From contig JAAYCM010000098.1 of assembly GCA_012729765.1 (NCBI GenBank), forward strand, positions 21,362 to 85,361: 64,000 bases of DNA. The letters run 5' to 3'. Positions within the stretch are counted from its first letter, which is position 1. Each line of letters starts with the position of its first letter. The stretch comes from Chloroflexota bacterium (lineage in GTDB: Bacteria > Chloroflexota > Anaerolineae > Aggregatilineales > Aggregatilineaceae). The notes beneath the pieces were generated by a model. The model did no database searches. It saw only the letters and a list, made by a program, of their open reading frames with translations, and was not told the origin of the DNA. Below are positions 9,149-18,859 of this stretch, in pieces. The position numbers were made by a program, and so were the translations under genes.

Positions 9149-9724
9149 TTACTCAGCCGCCTCGCTGGCGGGCTTTTCCTCGTCCTCGCGCGCGAAGACC
9201 TGTTCATCGTCTTCATCCTCACGCTCGGCCACGCGCCAGATCTCCTTGGCGCGATCGATGAACAGCACGCCGTCAAGGTGATCGATCTCGTGTTGGAAGA
9301 CGCGCGCCAGCCAGCCTTGCGCCTTGATGCGGATCTGCTTGCCGTGCCGGTCGTGGCCGCGCACGGTCACGGCGCTGTGGCGGCTCACATTTCCGTAGTA
9401 GCCCGGAATCGAGAGGCAGGCTTCATAGCCCTCTACCATCTCGTCCGAGGTGCGGATGATCTCCGGATTGATCACGACATACAGCACCCCGGCCTGATCG
9501 CCGTATTCCTTCTGCGACTCTTCGTCGTCCGAGAGCCGGACGGTGATCACGCGCTGGCTGACGGCCACCTGCGGCGCGGCCAGCCCGACCCCCGGCGCAT
9601 CCAGCATCGTCTCGACCATGTCGTCGATCAACGTCTGGAGCTTGGGATCGTTGAAGTTCGTGACCTTGAACGCCTTCTTGCGAAGGACGGGATTCTCCGG
9701 CGTGATGATTTCACGTAGCGCCAT
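9149..9724 (-). CDS. def: Peptide deformylase
   Basis: Removes the formyl group from the N-terminal Met of nascent proteins in the cytoplasm. From ATG 9724 there are 191 residues. All three metal-site motifs are present: GVGLAAPQ (45-52), EACLS (101-105, Cys ligand) and HEIDHLDG (145-152, two His ligands and catalytic Glu). An acidic tail of about 25 residues (EREDEDDEQ...) follows the catalytic domain and is longer than in the classic enzyme. AGGAAG upstream fits ATG 9724 better than GTG 9736. It is divergent from gatB. Confidence 0.95.
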   Translation of the reverse strand: MALREIITPENPVLRKKAFKVTNFNDPKLQTLIDDMVETMLDAPGVGLAAPQVAVSQRVITVRLSDDEESQKEYGDQAGVLYVVINPEIIRTSDEMVEGYEACLSIPGYYGNVSRHSAVTVRGHDRHGKQIRIKAQGWLARVFQHEIDHLDGVLFIDRAKEIWRVAEREDEDDEQVFAREDEEKPASEAAE

Positions 9725-9901
9725 TTTGACCAACACTTCCTATCCCTGTTTTGCACGTAGTCCGATTGTAGCGGATTCACACCCCACCGTAAAGCTAATA
9801 TCCTGTTAGATCGAAAGGGTGGCTCACTGGCAGGCGGCGGGCAGGTGCGCTATTCTTCTAGGCGACTACGTTGCCCCGTTCAGCATGAACCAGCGAGAAG
9901 T

Positions 9902-11359
9902 ATGATGACAGCTTACGAACCCGTGATCGGCCTTGAGGTCCACGCCGAGCTTGAAACGGCATCGAAGATGTTCTGCGCGTGCGAGGTGGTAGATAGCACC
10001 TCGGCCCGGCCCAATACCGCGATCTGCCCGGTGTGCCTGGGGATGCCCGGCGTGCTGCCCGTCGTCAACCGGCAGGCAGTCGAATATGGGCTGATGGTCG
10101 GGCTGGCGCTCCACTGTGAGATTCCGGCCTTCAACCAGTTCGCCCGCAAAAGCTATTTCTATCCCGATCTGCCCAAAGGCTACCAGATCAGCCAGTACGA
10201 GTACCCGCTGGCGGTCAACGGCTGGCTGGAGATCGATCTGCCCGATGGCGCATCCCGGCAGATTCGCATCCGGCGCGCGCACCTGGAAGAGGACACCGGC
10301 AAGCTGACCCACGTAGACGGGCACAGCCTGGTCGATCTCAATCGGGCGGGCGTGCCGCTGCTGGAAATCGTCTCCGAGGCAGACATCCACAGCGCGGAAG
10401 AGGCCGAAGCCTATGCCCGCAAGCTGCGCGCGATCCTGCAATACCTGGGGGTCAACAGCGGCGATATGAGCAAGGGCGTGCTGCGCTTCGAGGCGAATGT
10501 CAGTGTGCGCCCGGTGGGTTCGGACGAGCTGCGCACGCGGACCGAGATCAAGAACCTGAACAGCATCCGCAGCCTGGCGCGCGGCGTGGCCTACGAGATC
10601 GAGCGCCAGACCGCCGTGTGGGAGTCAGGCGGCGCGGTCCAGCAGGCGACGATGGGCTGGGACGAAACCCGGCAGGTGACGGTCGTCCAGCGCGTCAAAG
10701 AGAGCGCCGACGATTACCGCTACTTCCCGGAGCCTGATCTGCCCGTGCTGGAAATCAGCCCCGAATGGGTCGAGACGGTGCGCGCGCAGCTTCCGGAGCT
10801 GCCCGACGCCAAGCGCGACCGCTACATGAACGCGCTGGGGCTGACGCGCTATGACGCCTCGGTGCTGGTGGCCGAGCGCGCCGTCGCGGAGTATTTCGAG
10901 GCGGCGCTGGCTGCGGGTGGTGATCCCAAGCAGCTCGCCAACTACATTACCGGCGACGTGTTCCGCCAGATGAACCTGGAAGGCCGCGAGCGCGAGGAGA
11001 TCGGCAGCCTCAGGCTCACCCCGCAGGCGCTCGCCCAACTCGTCACGCTGGTGCAGCAGGGGACGATCAATCACGGCATCGCCAAGCGGCTGCTCGAAAC
11101 ACTCTATGCCGAGGGCGGCGATCCGGCGGCGCTGGTCGAGCAGCAGGGACTGGCCCAGGTGACGGATGAAAGCGTGCTGGCCGGAGCGATCAGCGCCGTG
11201 CTGGACGAGAATCCCGACGAGGTAGCGCGCTATCTGGCCGGTGAGGACAAGCTGATCAAGTTCCTGATGGGCAAGGTGATGAAGGCGCTGCGCGGCAAGG
11301 GCGACGCGCAGATCGTGCAGCGCTTGCTGGCAGACCAGCTTGAGGCGCGCCGCGTATAA
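9902..11359 (+). CDS. gatB: Asp-tRNA(Asn)/Glu-tRNA(Gln) amidotransferase subunit B
   Basis: Subunit B of the GatCAB amidotransferase, which converts misacylated Glu-tRNA(Gln) and Asp-tRNA(Asn) to the amide forms. 485 residues from ATG 9902, normal length. The N-terminus [12 protein letters not shown], the zinc-binding Cys set (FCACE and CPVCLGMPG) and the kinase-like core (LDLNRAG-type segment, [11 protein letters not shown]) are present, followed by the helical tail domain (about 330-485) that binds the tRNA. Two adjacent ATGs, 9902 and 9905, are possible. gatA and gatC are not in the window, so it is unlinked from them here. Confidence 0.97.
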   Translation: MMTAYEPVIGLEVHAELETASKMFCACEVVDSTSARPNTAICPVCLGMPGVLPVVNRQAVEYGLMVGLALHCEIPAFNQFARKSYFYPDLPKGYQISQYEYPLAVNGWLEIDLPDGASRQIRIRRAHLEEDTGKLTHVDGHSLVDLNRAGVPLLEIVSEADIHSAEEAEAYARKLRAILQYLGVNSGDMSKGVLRFEANVSVRPVGSDELRTRTEIKNLNSIRSLARGVAYEIERQTAVWESGGAVQQATMGWDETRQVTVVQRVKESADDYRYFPEPDLPVLEISPEWVETVRAQLPELPDAKRDRYMNALGLTRYDASVLVAERAVAEYFEAALAAGGDPKQLANYITGDVFRQMNLEGREREEIGSLRLTPQALAQLVTLVQQGTINHGIAKRLLETLYAEGGDPAALVEQQGLAQVTDESVLAGAISAVLDENPDEVARYLAGEDKLIKFLMGKVMKALRGKGDAQIVQRLLADQLEARRV

Positions 11360-11383
11360 GATATAAAGGCAGGTACAGGGGGG

Positions 11384-13057
11384 ATGAAACGGCCGCAGTT
11401 TTTTCTGGGGTTGATTGTTGTTGCTTATATTGTTTACGCGGCCCTATTTATTTTGCGCACCAGCGCCGTGGTGGAGCGCACCCCGGATAAGTTCTGGGTG
11501 CCCGAAACCCGGCGCTATTTCGTTCTGTTTGACGACATGATGATCTCGATGCGCTATGCCCGCAACCTGGCCGAGGGGCACGGTCTGGTGTGGAATCCGG
11601 AGGGTGAGCGCATTGAGGGCTTCACCAATCCGCTGTGGGTCGGGTACATGGCGTTCATTGCGCTGATCGAGCACGATGCGGCGCAGACCAGCCTGTATGT
11701 CCAGGCTACCGGCGCGCTGTTCCTGATCGCCAATCTGCTAATCGTGTGGCAGATCGCCGGGTTGGTGGGGCGCAGCGGCTGGGTACGTGTAGGTGCAGTT
11801 TTATTCACCGCTGTCTATTTACCGCTCAATACCTGGAGCCTGCAAGGTACGGAAGTCAGTGTGCTCACACTGCTGTTGAGCACAGCGGTATGGCTCGCAC
11901 TCAGACAGCTGGCGGCAGGGCGTTTTGGGTTGTGGCCCTATCTCCTGCTCGGCTTCAGCACGCTCATCCGCATGGATATGGCTGTGCCGCTGGTGCTGCT
12001 GTCCATCTTCCTGTTCTTCGCTGATATCCCCCACCGCTTCAGACATCTGCTGGCCGGACCGCTGCTGGTCGTGATCTTTCTTGGCCCGCTGACCGCTTTC
12101 CGCCTGTGGTACTACGGCGAGTGGTTCCCAAATACCTACTACCTTAAGCTGGTCGGCTACCCGTTCGTGCTGCGGGTTTTGCACGGTCTGGACGTGACTC
12201 TACGCGTGTTCATCAAGCTCGGCGCGCTGCCGTTTCTGGTATTTGTGTTCCGGCGCGACCGGTTGGTACGCCTGCCGGCCTGGATGTTTCTCGGCCAGGT
12301 GCTATACAGCATTTACACCGGCGGTGATGCCTGGGAATGGTATGGCGGAGCCAACCGCTATGTCAGTATCGGCATGCCGCTGTTTTTCGTGCTGTTGGCG
12401 TGCGCCCTAGAAGAAATTTACAGCTTGCTGATGATAGCGGGACAGCAATCACCCCGGCGAGTGAATCCGGTAGTGGCACGGACAGGACTTCCGGCGTTTG
12501 CCTTGTTTTTGCTGATCAGCTACAACGCGATCTACGGACCCGGGGCGCTGGCCGAGTGGCTGCTGCTCAAACCCTCACTCGACGCGGGCGATAATGGCCG
12601 CAAGGTCGAGCAGGCGCTCTGGCTCGACCGATATACCGCGCCCAGTGCTACCGTGGCGCTGGCCGGGGCCGGAATCATTCCCTACTTCACCGAGCGCACC
12701 TACATCGATCTGCTGGGCAAAAATGACCCGGTCATCGCGCGCCTGCCGATGGATCAAACCGTGATCCCTGAGCTGAAACCCGGCCACATGAAGTGGGACT
12801 ACGCCTATTCGATCGGTGAGATACAGCCGGACGTCGTCCTGGAGCTTTGGATTAATGAGCCGGATGCGCTGCAATATCTCAATGCCGCCGACGGCGCGCA
12901 GGTCACGCCCCGCTATCTGAGCATCTGGTGCAGCCCCTGCAACGGCGCGATCTACATGCGCAGTGGCTCGCCGCACGTCTGGTGGGAGCTGATCTTCGGC
13001 AGCCAGCCTACAGGCGATGGAAGTTCAGCGGCACGCAGCCTGCAAGGCGATAGTTGA
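11384..13057 (+). CDS. Multi-pass membrane protein, GT39/arabinofuranosyltransferase-like
   Basis: 557 residues with a first span at about 5-24 and about nine more to about 415, then a soluble end. After the first span comes a loop with [26 protein letters not shown] and IEGFTNPLW, the arrangement seen in bacterial lipid-linked-sugar-dependent transferases of the AftB-like GT-C group; the paired Asp residues in FDDMM are the likely catalytic acids. Start ATG 11384 has a G-rich stretch directly upstream. It lies 24 bp downstream of gatB and may be read through from it. Acceptor is unknown. Confidence 0.75.
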   Translation: MKRPQFFLGLIVVAYIVYAALFILRTSAVVERTPDKFWVPETRRYFVLFDDMMISMRYARNLAEGHGLVWNPEGERIEGFTNPLWVGYMAFIALIEHDAAQTSLYVQATGALFLIANLLIVWQIAGLVGRSGWVRVGAVLFTAVYLPLNTWSLQGTEVSVLTLLLSTAVWLALRQLAAGRFGLWPYLLLGFSTLIRMDMAVPLVLLSIFLFFADIPHRFRHLLAGPLLVVIFLGPLTAFRLWYYGEWFPNTYYLKLVGYPFVLRVLHGLDVTLRVFIKLGALPFLVFVFRRDRLVRLPAWMFLGQVLYSIYTGGDAWEWYGGANRYVSIGMPLFFVLLACALEEIYSLLMIAGQQSPRRVNPVVARTGLPAFALFLLISYNAIYGPGALAEWLLLKPSLDAGDNGRKVEQALWLDRYTAPSATVALAGAGIIPYFTERTYIDLLGKNDPVIARLPMDQTVIPELKPGHMKWDYAYSIGEIQPDVVLELWINEPDALQYLNAADGAQVTPRYLSIWCSPCNGAIYMRSGSPHVWWELIFGSQPTGDGSSAARSLQGDS

Positions 13058-13073
13058 GTATCCCAAGCAGAAT

Positions 13074-13102
13074 TTGAACAAACGTTCTAGCTGTGCTATA
13101 AT
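13074..13102 (+). promoter_or_regulatory. ssb promoter with LexA-type SOS box over the -35
   Basis: TTGAAC (13074-13079), 17-bp spacer, extended -10 TGC-TATAAT (TATAAT 13097-13102). A GAAC-N4-GTTC dyad, GAACAAACGTTC at 13076-13087, overlaps the -35. Start is expected near 13109, leaving a 70-nt leader before ATG 13180. Confidence 0.75.
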
Positions 13103-13179
13103 CTGACTCCTTTGACAAGCGAAACCGGCGCGCCTAAGATAAGTGGTAAGCGCAGTGTAAACCAGAAGGAGCAAGCAGC

Positions 13180-13581
13180 ATGGCCGGTTACCAGTACACC
13201 ATTATTATCGGCAATGTCGGGCGCGACCCGGAGCTGAAGTATACCCAGAGCGGCGTGGCTGTTTGCGACTTTAGCGTCGCCGTCAGCCGCCGTTGGAGCG
13301 ACCGCAATACCAACGAGCAGCGCGAGGAAACCACTTGGTTCAAGGTGACGGCCTGGCGCGGCCTGGCTGAAACAACCAGCCAGTTCGTCCACAAAGGGAT
13401 GCAGATTATGGTCACAGGCCGCATAACCGCCAGTGCCTATATCGCCCAGAACGGTGAAGCCCGCGCCAGCCTGGAGCTGACCGCCCAGGATATTCAGTTC
13501 CTCGGCCAGCGTGGCGAATACGCTGGTGAGCCGGGAGACTACGCCCCCGGCGGTGGCGATCCGGAAGACCTGCCCTTCTAA
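13180..13581 (+). CDS. ssb: Single-stranded DNA-binding protein
   Basis: Binds single-stranded DNA in replication, repair and recombination. 133 residues: an OB-fold at about 1-108 (YQYTIIIGNVGRDPELKYTQSG, then TTWFKVTAW and the RITASAYI strand), a short flexible linker, and the acidic tip DPEDLPF, which recruits partner proteins. The linker is much shorter than in E. coli SSB (178 residues). AAGGAG precedes ATG 13180. The upstream promoter carries an SOS box, so induction after DNA damage is likely. Confidence 0.96.
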   Translation: MAGYQYTIIIGNVGRDPELKYTQSGVAVCDFSVAVSRRWSDRNTNEQREETTWFKVTAWRGLAETTSQFVHKGMQIMVTGRITASAYIAQNGEARASLELTAQDIQFLGQRGEYAGEPGDYAPGGGDPEDLPF

Positions 13582-13611
13582 GGCTGTCAGCCGGTTAGCA
13601 TGCTCCGAGTA

Positions 13612-13647
13612 TCAGGCGGCTGGGGCTGCACACTGCCTGCCGCCTGA
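13612..13647 (+). terminator. Hairpin downstream of ssb
   Basis: Perfect 9-bp inverted repeat, TCAGGCGGC (13612-13620) with GCCGCCTGA (13639-13647), and an 18-nt loop, 31 bp after the ssb stop. There is no T-run, so termination is only a possibility; it could also protect the ssb mRNA end. A second dyad (GACAACC with GGTTGTC, about 13716-13752) lies before the next gene. Confidence 0.4.
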
Positions 13648-13798
13648 GCTATCCTCATGTGCAGCACGGATTGAACCTGCGGTGTAGGGTGCAGTGTAGT
13701 ATCATTAGGGGCGAGACAACCGCCAAACCCGCTGGGCTTGCGGCTGGTTGTCATCCTGCCCGGTTTGCCCAAACGCGCGAAGGAGCGTGTCCTGAATC

Positions 13799-14161
13799 AT
13801 GACCGAGCCTAAGAAACCGGCTCCCCGGCGGCTTGAGCTGGAAATCCCCGCCGGACTCGCGGCGACCTACACCAATTTTGCCGTCATCAGCCATTCCCCC
13901 TGGGAAGTCTTTCTCGACTTTGCGCAGATTTTGCCCAACGTGCCCAAGGCGCGAGTGCAGGCGCGCATCGTCCTGACGCCGACCAACGCCAAGATGCTGC
14001 TGCAGGCGCTTCAGGAGAATATCGCCCGCTACGAGAAGCAGCACGGCGAGATTCGGATGCCCGCCCGCCCCGCGTCGCTGGCCGATCAGCTTTTTCGCTC
14101 CATTCGCTCCGAGGGTCACGACTTTAACACCGACGACGACGAGGAGTCCGATCATGACTGA
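13799..14161 (+). CDS. DUF3467 domain protein
   Basis: 120 residues. The segment ANFA-like 'TYTNFAVISHSPWEVFLDFA' with 'VQARIVLTPTNAKMLLQAL' is the DUF3467 signature, a small conserved domain of unknown function. The C-terminus is acidic (DFNTDDDEESDHD). The stop overlaps the start of the translin-like gene by 8 bp, so the two are translationally coupled. AAGGAG lies 14 nt upstream of ATG 13799. Function is unknown; pairing with a nucleic-acid-binding translin is the main clue. Confidence 0.85.
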   Translation: MTEPKKPAPRRLELEIPAGLAATYTNFAVISHSPWEVFLDFAQILPNVPKARVQARIVLTPTNAKMLLQALQENIARYEKQHGEIRMPARPASLADQLFRSIRSEGHDFNTDDDEESDHD

Positions 14162-14864
14162 TCTCGGCGCGCTGGATGCCATCGCGGACCGGATCCGCGA
14201 AGATTTTGAAGCCAAGAATGCCGCCCGCGATGCGGCGATCAACCAGTCGCGCACCTTGATCCGCTACTGTGCCAACGCAATCAGGGCCGTGCACCGCCGC
14301 GAGTGGGATGCCGCACAGGCCGGGCTGGCGACCGCGCGCCAGGCCGCCGACGAGATCCGCGCCCAGGTGGTCGATTACCCCGACCTGTATCACAGCGGCT
14401 ACACCCAGGACGCGCTCAAGGAATACGTCGAAGGCTACGTGACCTATGCCCTCGTGCGCGGCGACGCGCTGCCCTCGCCGGAATCGCTAGGCGTCGAGTC
14501 GTCCACCTATCTCAACGGGCTGGCCGAGGCTGCCACCGAGCTGCGCCGCCAGATTCTCGACATCATCCGGCAGGGGCATTCGGTCGAGGCCGAGCGGCTG
14601 CTCGACGCGATGGACACGATCTACGGCGTGCTGATCACGTTCGACTTCCCCGACGCGATCACGGGCGGGCTGCGCCGCCGGGTGGATACCGTGCGCGGCG
14701 TGCTGGAGCGCACACGCGGCGACGTGACGACCAGCCTGCGCCAGAACCAACTGCGCGAGGCGCTCAGGCAGTTCGAGCAGCGGATCGGACTGGATGCGGC
14801 GTATCCTGACGCGGCTGAACCGCTGGACGAAGAAGAGAACGGCGGCGATAGCGGGACGACCTAG
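14154..14864 (+). CDS. Translin family protein
   Basis: 236 residues, almost entirely helical. The pattern RTLIRYCANAIRAVHRREWDAAQ (about 24-46) and LKEYVEGYVTYAL (about 84-96) matches the translin/TRAX fold, an RNA- and single-stranded-DNA-binding oligomer in eukaryotes and archaea. Automated annotation often mislabels these proteins as haloacid dehalogenases; no HAD motif (DxDxT) is present. The C-terminal 20 residues are acidic and probably disordered. Start ATG 14154 overlaps the DUF3467 stop. The acidic triad that makes TRAX a nuclease cannot be assigned with certainty. Confidence 0.8.
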   Translation: MTDLGALDAIADRIREDFEAKNAARDAAINQSRTLIRYCANAIRAVHRREWDAAQAGLATARQAADEIRAQVVDYPDLYHSGYTQDALKEYVEGYVTYALVRGDALPSPESLGVESSTYLNGLAEAATELRRQILDIIRQGHSVEAERLLDAMDTIYGVLITFDFPDAITGGLRRRVDTVRGVLERTRGDVTTSLRQNQLREALRQFEQRIGLDAAYPDAAEPLDEEENGGDSGTT

Positions 14865-14935
14865 CGCGACAGCCGCCGTAGAGCAGTTAATGAGGTGAAG
14901 CTTATTTATTGAACCGGGCGGTTGGAAGTACACCT

Positions 14936-15577
14936 ATGCCTTCAGTACAGCGTTTTCTCATTCAAGAGGGCGAGCACGCCGGTAAGACGATTGAGCTGGC
15001 GCACTTTCCGTTCACCATCGGGCGCTCGCGCGAGTGCGACGTGGTGCTCGACAGCTCCAGTGTCTCGCGGCTGCACGCCCAGATCATCAGCGATCATCTG
15101 AATATCTTTCTGGCCGACATGGGCAGCACCAACGGCACCTTTGTGAATGGCCGCCGCCTCGATCCCGGCGAGGAATATCGCCTGCGGGCCGGCGACGTGG
15201 TGAGCTTCGCGCAGATCTGCGTGTGGGTTTTCGACGACCCGGCCACGACAGCCCAGATCGAAGCGGTCCAGATCGGCGGTTCGGGCCTGGAGCTGGATGT
15301 CGCGGCGGCGCGCGTGACGATCGCCGGGACGCTGCTCTATCCGCCGCTCAGCCCCAACCAGTTCGCGCTGCTGGCGCTGCTGGTCGAGAACGCCGGGCGT
15401 ATTGTCAGCCGCGAAGAAATCTGCGATCATGTCTGGGGGCCGGGCGAGGATGTCACCGATCAGACCATTGACGCGCTGGTCAGCCGGCTGCGCAAGCGCC
15501 TTTCTGAGGTCGATCCTGGCCACGAATATCTGGTCACGCGGCGCGGCTTTGGGATGATGTTCGAGAACCGGCGCTAA
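14936..15577 (+). CDS. FHA domain protein with winged-helix DNA-binding domain
   Basis: 213 residues from ATG 14936 (GGAAG upstream; TTG 14909 is an unlikely extension). The FHA domain spans about 5-95: FTIGRSRECDVVL, SSVSRLHAQI and MGSTNGTFVNG hold the phosphothreonine-binding Arg, Ser and Asn. The C-terminal half (about 125-213) is an OmpR/PhoB-type winged helix (LSPNQFALLALLVENAG, REEICDHVW, SRLRKRL, RGFGMMF). It is thus a candidate regulator that reads Ser/Thr phosphorylation rather than a receiver domain. It follows the translin gene on the same strand. Its targets are unknown. Confidence 0.9.
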   Translation: MPSVQRFLIQEGEHAGKTIELAHFPFTIGRSRECDVVLDSSSVSRLHAQIISDHLNIFLADMGSTNGTFVNGRRLDPGEEYRLRAGDVVSFAQICVWVFDDPATTAQIEAVQIGGSGLELDVAAARVTIAGTLLYPPLSPNQFALLALLVENAGRIVSREEICDHVWGPGEDVTDQTIDALVSRLRKRLSEVDPGHEYLVTRRGFGMMFENRR

Positions 15578-15607
15578 CCGTCATCGTAGACACAAGGTAC
15601 TATCGTT

Positions 15608-16282
15608 TTGAGCACGAGCCAGGACCGTCTAATTCTGCTCGCGTCGGCCTCACCCCGCCGGCGCGCATTATTCACCCTGCTAGGGCTGCCCTTCCAGGTG
15701 GCGACCGCCGACATCGACGAGACGCCGCTGCCCGGTGAGGCTGCCGACGCCTATACTGCCCGGCTGAGCCATGAAAAAGCGCGCGCCGTGCAGCAGCGCT
15801 CCGGCGATCAGCGCGCCCTGGTGCTGGCCGCCGACACGACCGTTGCCGACAGCGGCGTGATCCTGGGCAAGCCCGCCGATCCCGACGAGGCGCGCGCCAT
15901 GCTGCGGCGGCTGCGCGGGCGAACGCACCAGGTTTATACCGCCCTGACGCTGCTCGATGACGCGAGCGGGCGCAGCCTGACCGATGTCGCGCAGACCGAT
16001 GTGCACATGCGCGAGTATGACGACGCCGAGCTTGAAGCCTATATTGCCAGCGGCGACCCGTTCGACAAGGCCGGCGGCTACGCGATCCAGCATCCCGGCT
16101 TCCACCCGGTCGAGGCGCTGCACGGCTGCTATACCAACGTGGTCGGCCTGCCGCTGTGCCACGTGGTGTGGGCGCTGCGCCAGTTTGGAGTCGAGCCGAA
16201 TCCGCAGGTACCGCTGCTGTGCCAGCGCCATCACGACGGCGTGTGCAGCCTGGCCGACGATCTGCTGGCGGGCCGGCTCTGA
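15608..16282 (+). CDS. maf: Maf-like nucleoside triphosphate pyrophosphatase
   Basis: Hydrolyses non-canonical nucleoside triphosphates to monophosphates; linked in some bacteria to septum formation. 224 residues. The N-terminal LASASPRRRALFTLLGLPF is the Maf signature with the substrate-binding Ser and Arg; LAADTTVADSG carries the metal-binding Asp; GKPADPDEARAMLRRLRGRTHQVYTAL and FDKAGGYAIQ follow. TTG 15608 is taken as start with AAGG upstream; no ATG fits. About 20 extra residues after the family's usual end include two Cys. Confidence 0.92.
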   Translation: MSTSQDRLILLASASPRRRALFTLLGLPFQVATADIDETPLPGEAADAYTARLSHEKARAVQQRSGDQRALVLAADTTVADSGVILGKPADPDEARAMLRRLRGRTHQVYTALTLLDDASGRSLTDVAQTDVHMREYDDAELEAYIASGDPFDKAGGYAIQHPGFHPVEALHGCYTNVVGLPLCHVVWALRQFGVEPNPQVPLLCQRHHDGVCSLADDLLAGRL

Positions 16283-16422
16283 TGCCCGGCGCACCGCAAC
16301 CTTTCGAATCCCAGCGCGATCTGCGCTAGAATAACGCCGCTGTCAGACCAGACATGATCAGAAGGCGGGGATACAGCGCGATGATCGCTGCGCGCTCTAT
16401 CCCTCAATTGGCGCAAGGGCGT

Positions 16423-18687
16423 ATGCAAAAACAACACATCGTGCGGATGCTGTGGATCGGGATCGTGGCGGCGCTGCTGCTGGCCGCGTGCGGGGGTCGA
16501 TCCGCCAGCGGGACGCAGCTTGAGCAAAACGGGCCGAATCCCTCGCCGCAGCTCACGCTGGAAGAAGCCGATCAGGTCGCGCAGACCTTTCTCAGCGCGT
16601 GGCAGGCCGCCGACTATGGCGCGATGTATTCTCTGATCACGCCCAACAGCCGCGACGCTTTTGGCCCGGAAGCCTTCACCGCCCAATACGAGAATCTCCG
16701 CACACTGTTTACCCTGCAATCCCTGGACACACAGATCGTCAGCTCGCTGCGCGAGGGCACGACCGCCGCCATCCTATATGATGTTACGTTCCACTCCGAG
16801 CGCTTCGGCGCGGTGATGGACAGCGGGCGGCTGCTGCGCCTGATCGAGACGCCCGAAGGCTGGCGCGTGGCGTGGTCGCTGGGCGATATCTTCGCGGCGA
16901 TGCAGGGTGGCGGGCGGCTGGAGCTGCGCCAGGTGTTGCCGGGACGCGGCAACATCTACGACCGCAACGGGAATGTGCTGGTCGATCAGAACGGGCGCGC
17001 GATCACGATCTTCGCCGTCAAGCGTGATATGCCCGACGTCGCGCAGTGCATCACCGCCCTGGCGCGCATTCTGGATCGTGAAGAAGTGGATTTGCAGGAA
17101 GTGTTCGACCGCTACGCGCCGGAGATTCGCTTCCGTGTGGGGGAGATCACGCCCGAAAAGTATCAGGCCGAGGAACAAACGCTGCGCCAGGTGTGCGACG
17201 TCGGCGACGATCCCGGCGACACACAGACCCGCCCCACCCGGCGCTATTTCGGGACGCTGGCCCCGCACGTCGTCGGCTATGTCGGGCCGATCCGCCCCGA
17301 CCAGATGGAAGAATACACCCGGCGCGGTTATCCCCCCGACGCGCTGATCGGCCAGGAAGGGATCGAGCGGTCCTACGAGACGGTGCTGGCCGGGACCATC
17401 GGCGGGCAGTTGGTGGTCGCGTCGGCGGGCGGCGAGATACTGCGCGTGGTGGCCGAGATCGAGGCGGAGCCGGGCCAGAGTGTCTATCTGACCATCGACC
17501 GCGATCTGCAACAGGCGCTCCAGGAAGCCATCGTGGACGCCTATCGCTACGCCGGGCCGACCTGGGCCATCACCTCACCGGGCGCGGCGGCGGTCGTGCT
17601 GGATGTGGACACGGGCGAAGTGCTGGCGATGGTCAGCTATCCCTGGTTCGATCCGAGCGTGTTCAACCCGGACTCGGGGATCGAGAACCGGGACGAACAG
17701 GTAACCGCACTCGAAAACAATCCGCGGACGCCGCTGCTCAACCGCGCCACGCAGGGCGCGTTTGCGTCCGGATCGGTCTTCAAGATCGTCACGCTGACCG
17801 CCGGGCTGGACAGCGGGGTCTATACGCCCGGCGCCGGGGTCACGTGCAGCGGCATCTGGTATGGCGGGCAGTATGGCGACTGGCTGAACGCGCGCACCGA
17901 CTGGCTGCGCACCGGGCATGGCTGGGTCGATGCCAGGCGCGCGCTGACCTATTCGTGTAACCCGTATTTCTGGCAGCTTGGCGTGGCGTTGCACAATGAG
18001 GATCCGACCCTGCTCGAACGCTACGCGCACGAGATGGGGCTGGGCGTGCCCACCGGCCAGACCGATATTCCTGAAGCAGCCGGCCAGATTCCGAACGACG
18101 CGCTCGTCTTCCGGCTGAATGGGCGCGGCTGGCAGATGGCCGATACGCTCAACCTGGTGATCGGCCAGGGCGAGACGTTGAATACGCCGCTGCAAATCGC
18201 GCGGATGGTGGCTGCCGTCGCCAATGGCGGCACACTCTATACGCCCCAGTTCGTGCACAAAATCCAGTTGATCAGTGAGGAGCCGTCCTATATCGCCGCG
18301 CCGGAGATCGGCAGCCAGCTCGACGTCGATCCCGCAGTCCTCGCGCTGGTCCGTAACGCGATGTGTGATGTCACGCTGGACCCCAACGGCACCGCCCGCT
18401 ATATCTTTGAATCCTGGTATGACTTTCAGGGCGAACAGGTGATCGTGTGCGGCAAGACCGGCACCGCCCAGATTGGCAGCACGGGCATCAAGCCGCAGGC
18501 GTGGTTCACCGCGTTCGCGCCCCAGGACGATCCGGAGATCGCAATCGCCGTGATCGTCGAGAACTCGTGCGAAGGCTCCGAAGTCGCCGCCCCGCTGGCG
18601 CGCCGCATTGTCGAGGACTACTACGGGATGCCACATTCCGATTGGCCCTCGTTCTGGCAGTCGGCCTGCTTCGATCTGGGCGAGTAG
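16423..18687 (+). CDS. Penicillin-binding protein 2-like transpeptidase, lipoprotein
   Basis: Class B peptidoglycan transpeptidase. 754 residues from ATG 16423 (AAGGGC upstream). A lipobox (LLLAAC, C23) predicts lipid anchoring instead of the usual membrane helix. An NTF2-like MecA_N domain (about 45-155) is followed by the PBP dimerisation domain (from RGNIYDRNG) and the transpeptidase. Active-site residues are S451-x-x-K454 (SVFK), S511-C-N513 and K678-T-G-T681. The upstream in-frame ATGs at 16354 and 16381 would disrupt the signal peptide. It implies that the organism makes cross-linked peptidoglycan. Confidence 0.92.
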   Translation: MQKQHIVRMLWIGIVAALLLAACGGRSASGTQLEQNGPNPSPQLTLEEADQVAQTFLSAWQAADYGAMYSLITPNSRDAFGPEAFTAQYENLRTLFTLQSLDTQIVSSLREGTTAAILYDVTFHSERFGAVMDSGRLLRLIETPEGWRVAWSLGDIFAAMQGGGRLELRQVLPGRGNIYDRNGNVLVDQNGRAITIFAVKRDMPDVAQCITALARILDREEVDLQEVFDRYAPEIRFRVGEITPEKYQAEEQTLRQVCDVGDDPGDTQTRPTRRYFGTLAPHVVGYVGPIRPDQMEEYTRRGYPPDALIGQEGIERSYETVLAGTIGGQLVVASAGGEILRVVAEIEAEPGQSVYLTIDRDLQQALQEAIVDAYRYAGPTWAITSPGAAAVVLDVDTGEVLAMVSYPWFDPSVFNPDSGIENRDEQVTALENNPRTPLLNRATQGAFASGSVFKIVTLTAGLDSGVYTPGAGVTCSGIWYGGQYGDWLNARTDWLRTGHGWVDARRALTYSCNPYFWQLGVALHNEDPTLLERYAHEMGLGVPTGQTDIPEAAGQIPNDALVFRLNGRGWQMADTLNLVIGQGETLNTPLQIARMVAAVANGGTLYTPQFVHKIQLISEEPSYIAAPEIGSQLDVDPAVLALVRNAMCDVTLDPNGTARYIFESWYDFQGEQVIVCGKTGTAQIGSTGIKPQAWFTAFAPQDDPEIAIAVIVENSCEGSEVAAPLARRIVEDYYGMPHSDWPSFWQSACFDLGE

Positions 18688-18859
18688 CGCATCCCAGGCC
18701 CCCACGACCGGAAATTAATCTATGCTGGCGGTTTCACCGAATTATTTTTATCGTTTGTATACTGGTACTCATACCTTTTTTATGATTATACCCTTGCGTC
18801 ATGAGTTCAGTAACCGTAAGCTAGATTAAGCCCAGGTGCGCACAGGCGGTGAGTGTTTC

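Noticed and set aside
14154..14864. Haloacid dehalogenase
   Set aside because: No DxDxT or other HAD motif; all-helical translin pattern.
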